Of a DNA stretch of 33,825 bases, positions 1-11,088 are shown one piece after another. The position numbers and the translations under genes are program-made. The stretch spans positions 1 through 33,825 of the forward strand of contig NW_026516479.1 in assembly GCF_025602895.1 (NCBI RefSeq). Reading direction: 5' to 3'. This DNA comes from Polychytrium aggregatum. Lineage: Eukaryota; Chytridiomycota; Chytridiomycetes; Polychytriales. The notes under the pieces were generated by a model. The model was not told where the DNA came from and did no database searches. It worked only from the letters and a program-made list of their open reading frames with translations. The number at the start of each line of letters is the position of its first letter. Position 1 is the first letter of the stretch.

Positions 1-629
1 ACGACGACTCAACAGACCTGAGCTCCGAAATGAGCTCGGTGCCAGACTGGGAATTGAATCTGGAGAGAGATCTGGACTTTCCTTCCTCACCAACATCGAC
101 GACGACCTGCCCAGCCACGGATGGGATTGGCAGAGCGACCAGAGTGTCGACTTGCTCTCGAACACAACACCAAGCATCGATCTGATCGACGATGCCGATC
201 TGAGCCCGGACCTGGTCTCGGACGACGACCTCGGACTCGGAGACACACCGTTTCCCAACGACCAGCAGGAGAGGCAGCCTTCTCCCCACACCGAGCAGTG
301 ACAGAGCGACTGGGGCGCTCAGGGCCACGAGGCCACGACAGCGACCCCAGCGAACAAAGCCGTGGATGGGCTTTGAGGAGATCCCGGAGAGGAGCTCCCA
401 TGGCCAGAGAGAAAGGGTCCCCGAGCGGGACCTGGAGACATGCGAGTCCCTGTGGGACCTCTTGGAGGAAGTGTTCACCCGCATGGCTCGCCGTGTGGGC
501 TGGAGAGTCGGCGAGAGCCGCAACAGGGGCGTGTGAGCCTGCTTGTACGCCCACTGCCGGGTACCGCATGGTACTGATGGCTTGTTGAATATTCCTGAAT
601 ATACAACTATTGTAAACAAAAAAAAAAAA
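1..629 (+). mobile_element. Degenerate poly(A)-tailed retroposed fragment, copy 1 (5' end outside window)
   Basis: Coding-like sequence is spread over shifted frames. Frame 3 opens with an acidic stretch near 3-90, frame 2 continues to a stop at 299-301, and frame 3 resumes to a stop at 534-536 with a C-terminus containing LWDLLEEVFTRMARR. A short 3' untranslated region follows, with an AATATA-like signal near 597, and then a run of 12 A at 618-629. A frame-shifted ORF, an untranslated tail and a terminal poly(A) is the signature of a retroposed transcript or the 3' end of a non-LTR element. Copy 2 downstream has a similar C-terminal motif and similar tail sequence. No reverse transcriptase motif is visible, so the element class is inference, and a processed pseudogene remains possible. 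Confidence 0.4.
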
Positions 630-1427
630 GGACCACATGAAGAACGGCTTCGACCGCTCCAAGCAGCTCACCGCCGCCTGCACCCCGTCGACCAAGATGT
701 CGGGACTCTGGGAGGCTCGCGGGTACCAAGGATCCATGGTCATGCTCATGTTCATGGTCCGATGGCGACTCGGTGCTCTCCCAGGGTCACTTCAGGTTTG
801 GATACCGCAAGTGCAAGAACCTGGCTCGACACGGATCCGGGATCGACTTGACCAGGACCCACGCACAGCAGTGTGTGGATCCGCATCAAGTCCTGGTCCG
901 CAAGGGTCGCAGCCCTCAAGACGGCCCACCCGACTTGGGTGGAAAGTGGTATAGCCGGAGTGGGACCAGTGGACAAGCTGCTGGACCTGCTCAGTTTCGA
1001 TCGCACCCCCCTCGCAGTCGCATCCCTCCCGCACTTGGATCGCTTGCTGCTCATGTACCCGCTCCCCGCACTGCCTTCCGAGCATTTGCACTTGGTGCAC
1101 ACCCAGCACCACCACCCACTTCCACACTTAGTGTAGTCCCGCCCTTGCAGTCTCTCCCTGCACCCTCATCACAGCGTAGTATAGTGCCAGCACTTGTCAC
1201 TCCACCACCCCGACCTCCCCTCGATCCTGCTGTTCCCTTGTGGGAACTGCTTGAAAATGTGTTCACCCGCTTGGTCTCAGACCTTGTGGGCAGCTGAGGG
1301 CAGCACTAGGCTGCAACAGGAGTAAATAGGCTTGCCTGTGTACTCAACGTGCCGGGGTACCAACCTGTTGGACCTGATGGCTTGTCTTCTTGAATAAAGT
1401 TGACTATAGTAACAAAAAAAAAAAAAA
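630..1427 (+). mobile_element. Degenerate poly(A)-tailed retroposed fragment, copy 2, inserted into a Sel1 gene
   Basis: Protein-like segments appear in different frames: 637 to about 800 contains VRWRLGALPG, the middle contains THAQQCVDPH, and 876-1133 has a leucine-rich segment with DKLLDLLSFDR. The last frame ends at a stop at 1295-1297 after LWELLENVFTRL. That matches the C-terminal motif of copy 1 at both protein and DNA level. An AATAAA polyadenylation signal lies at 1393-1398, and a run of 14 A follows at 1414-1427. The A-run abuts the truncated Sel1 coding sequence on the other strand. The H/C-containing middle segment could be the C-terminal zinc-knuckle region of a non-LTR element, but this is weak. 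Several frameshifts show that it is dead. Confidence 0.45.
1393..1398 (+). promoter_or_regulatory. Polyadenylation signal AATAAA of retroposed copy 2
   Basis: A canonical AATAAA lies 16 bases before the start of the genomic A-run at 1414. This is the normal spacing from signal to cleavage site in an mRNA. It supports the view that the A-run is a reverse-transcribed poly(A) tail rather than a chance homopolymer. Confidence 0.6.
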
Positions 1428-2125
1428 TCGACACCTTCGCCTGACTCGTAGTATCGACCGAGTGCAACTTGGGCTTGTGCCATTCCACATTCTGCAAGAC
1501 TGCGAAACATATCGACAGCTTTGGTGTGGTCTTGGTCGACTCCAAGACCGTTGCGATAGCATCCAGCCAAGTGGAACTGTGACATTGTGTGGCTTGTGTT
1601 GGCGGCGATCTCCAAATGGCGGAAGATTCGCTGGCGGATAGCTTGCTTCTTGGATTTCTCCAAAGACTGCCGGCCGGAGAGATCAACCTGCAGTATTCTT
1701 GCCAGGAAGTATGATGCGGCAACATTGCCGTTATCGACTAGATATTCAAGCCAGGATCGGCTAGTTTTGACTGGATCCTCGCAGTGTATGGAGAGTACAA
1801 TCTCGTCGCTCGGTGTGAGTTCGACCCGCATCTGTCCGTCTGGATGACACAGCCCTTCCTTCCGACACCAGCCGTGGAAGAGAGGCAGCTTGGAGCTCAG
1901 GAGGGGTCGGGCACGCCGGCACACTCGGAGCAGGGTCTTGATGGTGCTGTGGTCGAGGGAGAGCTGGAAGCTGTCGTTGCAACAGACGATGGTGAAGATG
2001 TCTGGGTTGTGTTCGAGGGAGAGTTGGGTGATATTTGGCATCGACGAAGCTGTGCTGTCTTCAGCTTGGTTTTGGTGAGCGGCAGATGATGCTGTGGTTG
2101 AGGCAGACTCGTTCATGCTGGCCAT
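1428..2125 (-). pseudogene. Sel1-repeat protein gene truncated by retroposon insertion
   Basis: The frame is open from ATG at 2125, which sits in a good context (atcaacATGGCC), down to 1428, about 232 codons. The N-terminal 150 residues are of unknown type and include a conserved-looking segment HCEDPVKTSRSWLEYLVDNG. After that come Sel1-like repeats, seen in AGCYRNGLGVDQDHTKAVDM and ALGRYYESGEGVD. Sel1 repeats are TPR-like alpha-hairpin solenoids that scaffold protein complexes. Translation breaks in mid-repeat straight after GEGVD, where the antisense of the A-run encodes a string of Phe. The rest of the gene is not found in the window. An upstream in-frame extension to 2245 exists but has low-complexity content, so I prefer 2125. 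Confidence 0.75.
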
Positions 2126-2528
2126 GTTGATGGAGACAGGAGGGAGGCAAGTGGGTGACGGCGATGGACAGATGAAAGAGAGACAGATTGTGGCAAAGCA
2201 AGCCAAACGCTGGCAAGCCAAATACTGGCCATTGCGCACACACACACAAGCCTGGCTCGATCCGTTGGTTTGCTGGCTGGAGTCGTTGTTCCTCTTACAC
2301 TACCACATGCACTGCCGCATCCATCGAACATGGAATCGATCATGGAATCGAACATCATGTCGAGTCCTGCATTCTCGCCAAGGCAAGATGTAACAGCCAT
2401 TCCATCCAATTCCACATCGACTGCAACACTATGGCTCCAACTTGCTGCACCGAGTACCATCAAGCAGGACCTGAGAGTGTCCAAGGTTACCATTGCAGCG
2501 ATTGTGAACGGGTGATACATTCGGTCCA
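2126..2528. other. Intergenic sequence upstream of the truncated Sel1 gene
   Basis: No supportable gene. It would contain the promoter of the minus-strand Sel1 gene. A short CA-dinucleotide run lies near 2238-2248. Several short ORFs overlap on both strands without recognisable domains. Confidence 0.4.
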
Positions 2529-3570
2529 TCAAGAAACGTGGCAGTCACTTTCTGGCATCGGCGAACAAGTCCGCTGATCCATGTGCTCCAGCGAGCAAGC
2601 CGTGCGATAGTTTCCCGTCCTGTTTGGCAATCTCAGTGTGGTGCATTCACTCGACCCTCTGGGCAGTTCCATACTAAATCGATAGCATGATACTCGGCCT
2701 TCTCGAGTCGCTTGGCTTCCCGGCAATGTGAGCACACCGGGAGATCGAGTCGCTTGAATCGCCGTCGCAGGATCAGGCTGAAGTGCAGCTGTTTGTCCGG
2801 TACTCATCCATAGCTGCAGACCAAGGATATTTTGGGTGCTCTGGATCCACTTGGTCGCCTGGGTGGTGTCTTTGGCTTGCGGTGAACCATCCGAGCGAGA
2901 CAGTGTCCTTGATCCAGACCCAGAAACGCACCACTGAATGGTCACGACCAACGCGATGTTTTGAGGTAACAACGTATCTGTTCGACGACCAAAATCCGAG
3001 GTGTCCTGTGTTTTATTGAATTGGGGGTAATTGTGCTGCCCGCAGTCTGCCTGCGGGTCCTCTGGATGGGGCATTTGGCTCAATCAGAGACTTGCTTGCA
3101 ACTCATTCCCTTCAAATGCAGCATCCAAGTCCCATGTCTGCGGAATCGCCATGACCCAGCGGGCTCGTACAAAACAGACATTAAAACCACACCATTCTGT
3201 ATTGTGTGGCTTGCCTTGAACCCGGTGGCGACATCAAGGATGAGGGGCACATCCAAAGACAAATGCACCACACGACTAACTGCAAGATTTCCACATATGC
3301 CCGGCTCCTTCATGGATTACTGCTGTCCCGGTGGAAGCCGACAAGCTGGCAAACGGAGATCCCATCGTGGAACATGCCACGATCAACCTGTGGAGCTGAT
3401 CTGGCATTGCTCATTCGCGCCTTGTGAAGTCTCGACGAACGACAAGTTTGATTCAGCGAGTCTGCATTTGACATCTGAGCAACCCAATCCAAACGATCGA
3501 GCTGGATGACGGAAATCAGATGATGGCCGGTGCCACTGGAATGCGAATACACAGCAATGAAAGCAGCACA
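2529..3570 (-). pseudogene. Decayed sequence, possible Ty1/copia-like gag-pre-integrase remnant
   Basis: Minus-strand frames are interrupted many times. One fragment near 3490-3530 reads HHLISVIQLDRLDWVAQMSN, like the 'NLISVxQL' motif at the protease to pre-integrase boundary of copia polyproteins. A second near 2690-2760 reads LDLPVCSHCREAKRLEKAEY, like the CxxC-x-x-(A/G)K motif of gag-pre-integrase domains. The order along the minus strand is right, but the spacing (about 250 codons) is longer than usual and no reverse transcriptase or integrase core is visible. A related CxxCxEAKR segment lies at about 20480-20520. Treat the family assignment as a hypothesis. It could instead be the decayed remains of some other gene. 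Confidence 0.25.
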
Positions 3571-3786
3571 AGCTGAAGTGGAAACCTCATTTTACCCTGC
3601 ACGAGTTTCCAACATCGCTGTTGAGTGGTCGGCTGCAACCCATGTTTGTCGACAGGAAGTATCAACCAAGGGCTCTCCAGACATCCCCAACAATAACATC
3701 CCAACACCAACATCCAAGCCTGCTGCGCACGCTGTCGTCTCAAAACCCGCTTCTGCTCCGCCGTTCTTGCTCTGCTGCCGTCGTCC

Positions 3787-4617
3787 ATGCCTCCTCTGCG
3801 CAAGAACTTCCCCGCCTCCACAGACTACGTCGACAGGAAGCATGGCCCGCCGCCGAGCCCCGAGGAGCTCGATGCCCTGTGCGCCCGCGCCGACGAGCTG
3901 ATCGCCAACCTCGACCTCGAGAAGGGCTATGCCGCCTTCAAGGTGGCTGCCTCCTGGAGCCATCCCCAGGGGCTGATGGGCTTGGGCCTCTGCTACCGGT
4001 TCGGCTTTGCTGTCGCCGTCGATCTGAAGCAAGCGTTCGAGCTCTTCTGGGACGCATCCAGAAAGGCGCACCCGCAGGCCATCTTCATGGTCGGCCACTG
4101 CTGCGAGGAGGGCATCGGCGTGGACCGCAACCTCGAGGCCGCCCTCCAGCACTATGTCGTCTCGGCGACCTTTGGCCACCTGGAAGGCATGCTCAAGGCT
4201 GCCGAGATGCACGAGGCCGGGCTCGGATGTGCCCACAACGAGGAGCGAGCGCTCTTCTTCTACAAGATGGCCGCCGAGGCCGACCACGTCCCGTCGATCC
4301 TGCGGGTCGCCCGAGCATTCGACTATGGATTCATCTATCCCCAGCGACCCAGGGAGGCTTTTGCCTGGTATCTTCGGGCCGCCCGCCAGCACAGCGCCGA
4401 AGCGCAGATCCAGGTTGCATGCTGCTACTACACCGGCAACGGCGTGCCCAAGGACCTCAACCGATGCATCGAGTGGCTGAAGCATGCCAACAGCCACGGG
4501 TGCAGCTATGCGAGGAAGAACCTGGAGCTCCTGATGCACGAGGTCCAAGGCAAGCAGACTCTGGAGCCGCCTCCGAGCCACCTCACCGACAGCAGCAACC
4601 ACACAGCGCCGGAATAG
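3787..4617 (+). CDS. Sel1-repeat protein, intact, 276 aa
   Basis: This is a single uninterrupted frame from ATG at 3787 to a TAG stop at 4615-4617. The N-terminus (about 35 residues) is Pro-rich and includes ASTDYVDRKHGPPPSPEEL. Five Sel1-like repeats then cover residues 55-255, for example LMGLGLCYRFGFAVAVDLKQ, MVGHCCEEGIGVDRNLEAAL and VACCYYTGNGVPKDLNRCIE. The repeats form a TPR-like solenoid for protein-protein contacts, and no catalytic domain is present. There is no signal peptide or membrane segment, so it is probably soluble. It lies 1.7 kb from the truncated Sel1 gene, but the N-termini differ, so it is not a simple tandem duplicate. Codon use is GC-rich at third positions. The molecular partner is unknown. 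Confidence 0.9.
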   Translation: MPPLRKNFPASTDYVDRKHGPPPSPEELDALCARADELIANLDLEKGYAAFKVAASWSHPQGLMGLGLCYRFGFAVAVDLKQAFELFWDASRKAHPQAIFMVGHCCEEGIGVDRNLEAALQHYVVSATFGHLEGMLKAAEMHEAGLGCAHNEERALFFYKMAAEADHVPSILRVARAFDYGFIYPQRPREAFAWYLRAARQHSAEAQIQVACCYYTGNGVPKDLNRCIEWLKHANSHGCSYARKNLELLMHEVQGKQTLEPPPSHLTDSSNHTAPE

Positions 4618-4725
4618 CAACTCCAGCTTCGGCTTAGCGAAACAAACTACTCTTTGGACGACCAGACTGCCACCAGTGCCACCCACTGCCAGCTGAAACC
4701 ACCTGCCGGTCCATCAGCGCATCGA

Positions 4726-4785
4726 ATGCTTGTATCAATGCTTGTATCAACGCTTGCATCAACGCTTGCATCAATGCTTGTATTC
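4726..4785 (+). repeat. 12-bp tandem repeat, five units
   Basis: Units alternate between atgcttgtatca and acgcttgcatca, which differ by C/T transitions. The last unit is diverged. It lies about 110 bp beyond the Sel1 gene stop, in the gap before the convergent GPCR gene. Slippage-type minisatellite. Confidence 0.85.
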
Positions 4786-5600
4786 ATTGCACACTGCAAG
4801 TCTCGCAGCGACCGTCCGAGCAGATGTCTTCTTCTCCAACGTTCACCCTCCGGAGCTGTGCGATCGATTGGTGCAGTTGAGACGGCTGTCCCGGCCTCGA
4901 AGAGGCATAATGTCGCATCCATGAGTGGCCGTCCCTCCCGGCATCATGGTTGAATACACTGGCTGTGGCGTCCATGCGGCAGTCTGGACAAGCAAACGAT
5001 ACCTGGTGCATCTGGGCGAGCAACAGGAGTCATGGATCGGATCGGATGTGAGCAGCCGGGGGCTCATGGTGGTGCGCTGTCTCGGCTGCCTCTTGGCCCT
5101 CATTGTTGGTCTGCAGCATTATTCCTCCTTCAACCTCGCTTGTTCTGGACCTCGGACACTATTGAAGACTCATCCTGCCAGCGACGAGATCAGCAATAGA
5201 CACAGCCGAATGCTGTACGGATTTGGGGCTATCGTCGATGCCTCATATCGTTTTCGAAAGCCTTCATCCAACAAACCGTCGTGAATCAATGATCATCAAG
5301 TCGCTGTCTATTGTCGCAATGTTGACTGCCACACATCCGAAACACCCCTCTGGCGGTCCTTAGCGGCACTGTCCAAAATATGACTTGTACGGAAACTCAC
5401 ATCAACCGCAGAGTCATCTGTTTTGGAACGGGCAATAGTATTGTGTTGAAGTTTACATTTCCCACATTTCCGAACACTGGGCTCCACAGCGACGGATGTT
5501 GTTGCTCATGAGCTTGTTGGCGCGCTATATACCTCAGGCAGCCCGGGAGTATCGAAAACCGATTGCAGCATGACGGGCCGTGATCACTCCAGCAATCGAT
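4786..5600. other. Convergent intergenic region
   Basis: It lies between the plus-strand Sel1 gene and the stop of the minus-strand GPCR gene. Short ORFs are present (longest about 119 codons) but none has a recognisable domain or consistent coding bias. I see nothing further in it. Confidence 0.5.
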
Positions 5601-8600
5601 TCAGTAGTCCATAGTATCCTCGTGGACGATTATTGTTGGATCCTCAGTCAGATAGTTGAGTAGCTCAGCAGCGTGCGTTTCGCTCAACACCAGACCAAAC
5701 CTCCCCGCGGATGTTGATAGCCTAAAGCGAAAGCGATTGTTGCCAATATCGTCACCGCGATTGACATGAACGATGGATTGGAGCAATGGAAGCACAAATG
5801 AAACACCCTGCGACAAGATGCTATCGCGTCAGCCTCTCAGATTATGTAGCAACCTCGTCCGTAACAATTACCAGACCCCCGATTGTTCTATGCATGTTCC
5901 AATCGATCAACATACCTGCTTGCTCTCGTCAAGCGGCTTGGCATAGAGAACAGAAAACCCTGGGAGATACAGCTCCCAGAGACCAAATCCGATCCAAGCG
6001 GGCCGATGCAACATCCGATATCTGCCGATTTCCACTTGTGGCAGCGCCTTGGTTCTGACGAGAGATACACCCCCTTGGGCGAGAACGTCGGGAGGCACCT
6101 TTGGAGGTATTTTGAACGACACTGCCATCTCAGGCTGTGCTGGATTTGCCCGAGGACTTCCACCGACGAGCAAGGCAGAGCTTTTGTCGGCCGTGCTCAA
6201 CACCAACGGTAAGCCAACGCATATGAGGACCGAAGTTGAAATGACCAACTGACGACAAGCAATCACTTGGAAACGGTAGATCATGAGTGGCCTCAAGATA
6301 CTGATTCCATACGCTGCTGCTGTCCACACGATAAAGCTCCTGATAGCAAGCAGGCAGGGACGAGCCTGTTAGATACCACAAAGTGTACATTTGGAATAGG
6401 TAGATGGTCTTATGACCCATCGAGCAGAACCCACGAACGCCTTGGCGGACTCACCCAAGGAGGAATAGAATCGAATGTACTTCGCATCTTGAAACCCAAT
6501 TTTGTGAACATATCAGGGCAGATGATTAGTCCCGCAGCGCAATCGGCCGCTCATTTCCGAGCCAAACAATGGTGTTCTTACAAATACTCAGTGTCCATGG
6601 CACCGACTGTTCCAAAGTAGATTCCCATAATGGCTAGAATGAGGCCCAGTGCATGCACGGACATCAAGTTGTTGACATCAAAGTGGTCGAGTGGATGGCA
6701 TGATATGAGTTGGTCAACGTCATTGAGATTTCCGACGCTGACGCCATCAACTGGTGCTTGCTGAAAGATGATGGATATCAACTATGGAGATAGCATCGAG
6801 AGGTCAACCATCGTGCCCTTGTCAGACGAGTATTTACTTTGGAATAGCGACGCTGCACTCAGAAGCGACACCTACAACTTGAACTGATAGGGCCAAGAGT
6901 GTGGCAAGCGCCATCCGATATTCGGGGACAGGTTTGCGCTTGGCGATGATACTCTTCATTCTGAGATAATATGCTGTCACTCGAGGTCAGCTTCAAATCA
7001 CGATCCAAACTGGCAGCCCATATTGAATCCTATAATCGAACATACCGACTGCCTTGACTGTGGGAGGGCTGTACGGCAGAGAAGCGTCAAAATCGCTGAT
7101 TCAATCAGGAGCACATTTGTGTTTATGGCTCACCAGATACATAGGGTTAATGATATTGAGCTCCACCAGTCGGTTATGACACAGTTGAGTGGATCCGGGA
7201 GAGTTTTTCGCACGACCATAAGCGTGTACCCGAGCGAGCATCCGAGTAGCACTGTTTCAAATCATCGTGAATCAAGATATGAGGAAGAGCTGGTATCAAC
7301 ATGCGATTCGATGTTCGACGTTAGCCAAGCTTAATGGTTCATATTATTGCGATCCTACCGCTCGTGGTGTATGTGATTCCGTAAACCGCGACGGCCTTGG
7401 TGTTTCGATGATACAGCATATAAGCCATCAGTCCCATGCACATGAGCATTCCAAGGAAGCCAGACACGCGTGCCCAGAGAACATCAGCGTCCGAGGGATT
7501 GATGATGTTGACGGGGTAGTCGGCCGGAATTAAACCTGAAGGGCAATCGAGCAGTTTCCTCATACAGTCAGCACAGTCGGCACAGATAACTCCACGACAA
7601 GCGAAATACTCGATGGATCGCATTAGACGACTATTACCAGCCGACGACCCACACTGTCTGGGTATAATATCGATCATAGCATGCGGATACTACATCGCAG
7701 TTACCGCCGAATCTGGGCTTTACCTGCACGGATAACTCCAGCATACCGACTATTTGGTCCAGCTCCAGAGTCCGTTGATTCGGAGCTGATGGGAAGCTCA
7801 TCGACGACATCAAAGGTATATCCGTCTCGCCCGTGGGCTGTGATCCGCATCATTGGTATGCGAATCATATCCGACGATCGGTTGAAATCCTTTATGCAAA
7901 TGATTGATCAGCGTCATTCCGGGCAGCACATACGACTAGAATGGCCTTACCATACTCAGAAACTCAACCACGCTAGGGAGACACAAGTTTGATTCCGAGA
8001 CGAATCATAATCGTTATAACGTGGCTAGCGCGCTGTGGAGCGGTAGATTCCATCACAAGCTACCCGAAAGCGAACACTTACGCTGATTCTCTGTTCCCAT
8101 TTTCTGAGAGGAGGTTTGCGAAGCCCAGTCGTCAGACTCTATTTTGAGCGGCGCGATGATCTGATCTGCTCCTCAGCGCAGCCCGCGCATTGACCATGTA
8201 CTTACCCTTGAGTCCAATGTACCCAGACGCCCCTTCTGACACATTGAAGATGGATGTGTTCACCAACCCACGTGGGATCTGATTGTTCATAATATCTTCT
8301 GGCGTCGTCAAATTGTTCTTGAGAAGCTGATGTTCGAAGGCTTTGTCAGCATCAGCGTGCCCCAAGAGCGACCCACAATCGGTGTACTTACATAGTCCCA
8401 CCCAGCAACGATAAGGACTGCGCAATCGAATGACATTCTGTCGGAAGAAGCGCAGGGCCAGAGGTTCAGATGATCGATAACACAACTGAGAGTATTGATA
8501 CGGTTTCATTTAGTGCTTACGGAGGAAAGTTTACTTCGGGTGTCATCCGTAGTTTGCCCATTCCCAAGTAGTTGAAGGTTAGGTTGAGGTAGCTCCACAT

Positions 8601-11088
8601 GTCACCGTCAGTGTCGGTCAATATTGGACCATGCCTTGGCACATGGTAGCGAGTTAGCTGCGGACGTGAGTTATAACTGCATCGGCGAAACTCTTTGACT
8701 TACAGCACGTAGTGTCTAAATTGTGATCGATCATGGATTGTGAATGATCGTTCAGCAAACATCCCAAACTCCGAGTACTGCCGCGTGCGGATTCCAACAG
8801 TGGTGAACTCACTGATCGATAAACGCCTCGGTGATGGTTGAGTTGTCAGGTATAGGATTGGGGTCGATCGCAGCATTGATCTGCTTCATAATATCTGGAG
8901 CTGAGAGGCCGTTCGACACAAACCACGAGAACTGGCTGCCTGTGAGATTTCCTGCCGCGCTGTAGACAGACGTTAGCTTGCGGAATCTCGACCCCACTCA
9001 CAAGATTGGCTTGAGTTCTCGATCGACTGTACATTGCCATCGTATCGAGGACTTGTTCCAAGCAAGTCCATCCCGTGTGCTGCGGCGACCGATGGGTCTC
9101 CCAGCAACGCGGCACAATGTGCCCTACGCAATACGTACGCAGCCTTGGATACAAGAGCAGTAGCGAGCCGACGGATGCATTGCGTGAGTGAAACGCGAGT
9201 GACTTCCTTCGAACTGCATCCTTAATCGCCATCCGCTCTTCTCGCCCTGTGCAAGCGAGCAGAACATACATGCAGCCACAGACACGAGGCTTCGTAGCTC
9301 CCAGCAAGTACTACGAACACCCGAACTTTGGAGTTCTTCATGGCCGCTATCGTGGAGGAGTAATCCCATCCGGCTGGATCGACAACAATACTCTGGCGAG
9401 CATTATCGCCCAGAAATCGCGTGAACATCACATCGAGACCCAGAACCGGCGCCTCGTCCACAAACCCGCCAATGAGATCTCCTCCGATTGTGGAGTAATC
9501 AGACGACTGGAGAGGCGGTTCCCGCGGACGAAGAGAGGTCCCTGGCCATTAGTTTCAATATGCAGCCTGGTTGATTCATGACTGTGCAAATGCAGTGACT
9601 GTGATTCGATATCCTGCGACAGTTCTCGACATTGAGTGGCCGGCTGTCCATTGCATCGCCTACCGTAACGATCAATCCCAACTTTCGCCATCCCATTTCG
9701 TAAATAAACCGCGCGATCGCTAGAATGATCCATCACATGTGTATGGGCCAGTGTCCGTGAGCTGATCATCGCATTCGTCCGTTTTGGATATTGCATTTGC
9801 TGGTTGGGGTGAATCGTTGCGTTCTCGCGTCTGCTCTACCCATACCTGCCCCAGCCAGCGATGTCTCGGGTATAGTTCGGAAGAAAGTTGGATATTTGGA
9901 CTTGTCCGACAACTGTGGAGAGCCGAATCTGTGAGAAAAACTGTCATCGTACATGTGTTTGCGTGTCGATGTACTCACAACAGGGTCGGGGGTGGTTGGA
10001 GAGCAGTACGGCACATTTGCGATGCCAGCCGCCACGGCACCAAGCCGTTCATTTCCTTCGAACAAGGGGAAATTGCTCTCCGACTCGCCTGACCAAAGGG
10101 CGAAGGGCATACACGTCATGTTGGATCAATGCTCGATGGCAAACAAGGGTCTGGAAGGGCTGATATTGCGACATGACGTTCTGTTTGCGCCGAGCTCCGG
10201 CCAGCACCAGAAAGGCGGCAGTGTTGATGCTAATCGAGCGCGGCGACGATGACGGTAACGACATGGCGATACGCACCTATCACGGCGTTGATTCTTGCGC
10301 TCCGGCTGATAGACCCCAAGTTGTCCATGATGGCCGTGAGCTTCAAAGAGTTCAGGGTACAATGATATCGGCCCGAACGAGTAAGTGGCAGGTGAAGTCG
10401 CCCCCGAGTGACAATGCCGATGCGCTCTGCCGAGCTTGCACTCGACTGTGGGACGGGGTAGAGGCTCACCGACTTTCCGCTCGAGTGTATCAGATTCCGG
10501 TAGTTTCCTGTCTGAATGAGCCTCACCGACAGATGCTGGATCGAACGCGACAACCGAACTGTGCTTGAGTCGCAATTCCGGAGCAACCCGCTCTCCAAAA
10601 CGATCTGTCCTTACCACTCCAGAGAGAATGTCCGGCCTTGGTCGCCCAGCCGCACGGGTTAGATCTTTGTTTGGTCTTACTATCCAAGTTTGGTTATGCA
10701 CTGCACTGCGAAGCGGCTCCACCAACCTCGAGTTGACGTATATCGCATACGAAAGCACCGAGTTGGCCCTATGTTGCCTTGTGAATGAGTTATCCGAGGC
10801 CAAAGCCTTTTGAACACGACAAGCCGCTGCCGCCGTACTTGGGACGATGCCACGGTGCTTCCAGATATTGAAGTGCCTCGGAGCTTACATGGTCTTGTAC
10901 ATTTGTATCGTCAGTGGCGGGGAATTGGTTGTGAAGAATCCCGCCACGCCTATTGTCAGATTCGTCGCGGCCGCGAGCTTTGATGGGTGAACCCGAGGCA
11001 GGACGGATGTCGACTGGGTCGCGGCATTGGGCAGAATGCTCATCAGCAGAGCGCATAGCAAAACAAGCAATAGTCCAGGCGGCGCCAT
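5601..11088 (-). CDS. Class C G-protein-coupled receptor (GABA-B/Grl-like) with PH-like C-terminal tail
   Basis: ATG at 11088 starts a signal peptide (PGLLLVLLCALLMSILPNAA). A Venus-flytrap ligand-binding domain follows, with segments such as INAVIG, IANVPYCSPTTPDPV, DKSKYPTFFRTIPE and YEMGWRKLGLIVT. Seven membrane helices come next (7TM_3 type), then a cytoplasmic tail. Exons that chain in phase are 11088-10889, 10777-10681, one ending at 10277, 10055-9979, 9912-9846, 9719-9664, then 8657-8521, 8485-8392, 8326-8206, 8103-8082, 7972-7951, 7889-7747, 7657-7359, 7251-7134, 7068-7046, 6973-6876, 6781-6582, 6487-6455, 6336-5916 and 5807-5601. Exons between about 10680 and 10280, and between 9660 and 8660, are not fully resolved; FVSNGLSAPD and DYSSTIAAMKNSKVRVFVVL lie in the latter. 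Class C receptors sense small ligands such as amino acids and signal through G proteins. The last 100 residues look like a PH fold. No stop interrupts the resolved exons, so the gene is probably functional. Confidence 0.85.

Noticed and set aside
3592..4686. Long open frame on the minus strand (364 codons) opposite the Sel1 gene
   Set aside because: It is antisense to a clear Sel1-repeat protein. Its length comes from GC-rich codon structure and it has no recognisable domain.
10230..10272. Alternative 43-bp intron with exon ending VIGA and continuing INTAAFLVLAG
   Set aside because: That path soon meets a stop and does not reach the conserved IANVPYCSPTTP exon in frame, whereas donor GTGCGT to the acceptor at 10056 gives VIGNERLGAVAAGIANVPY.
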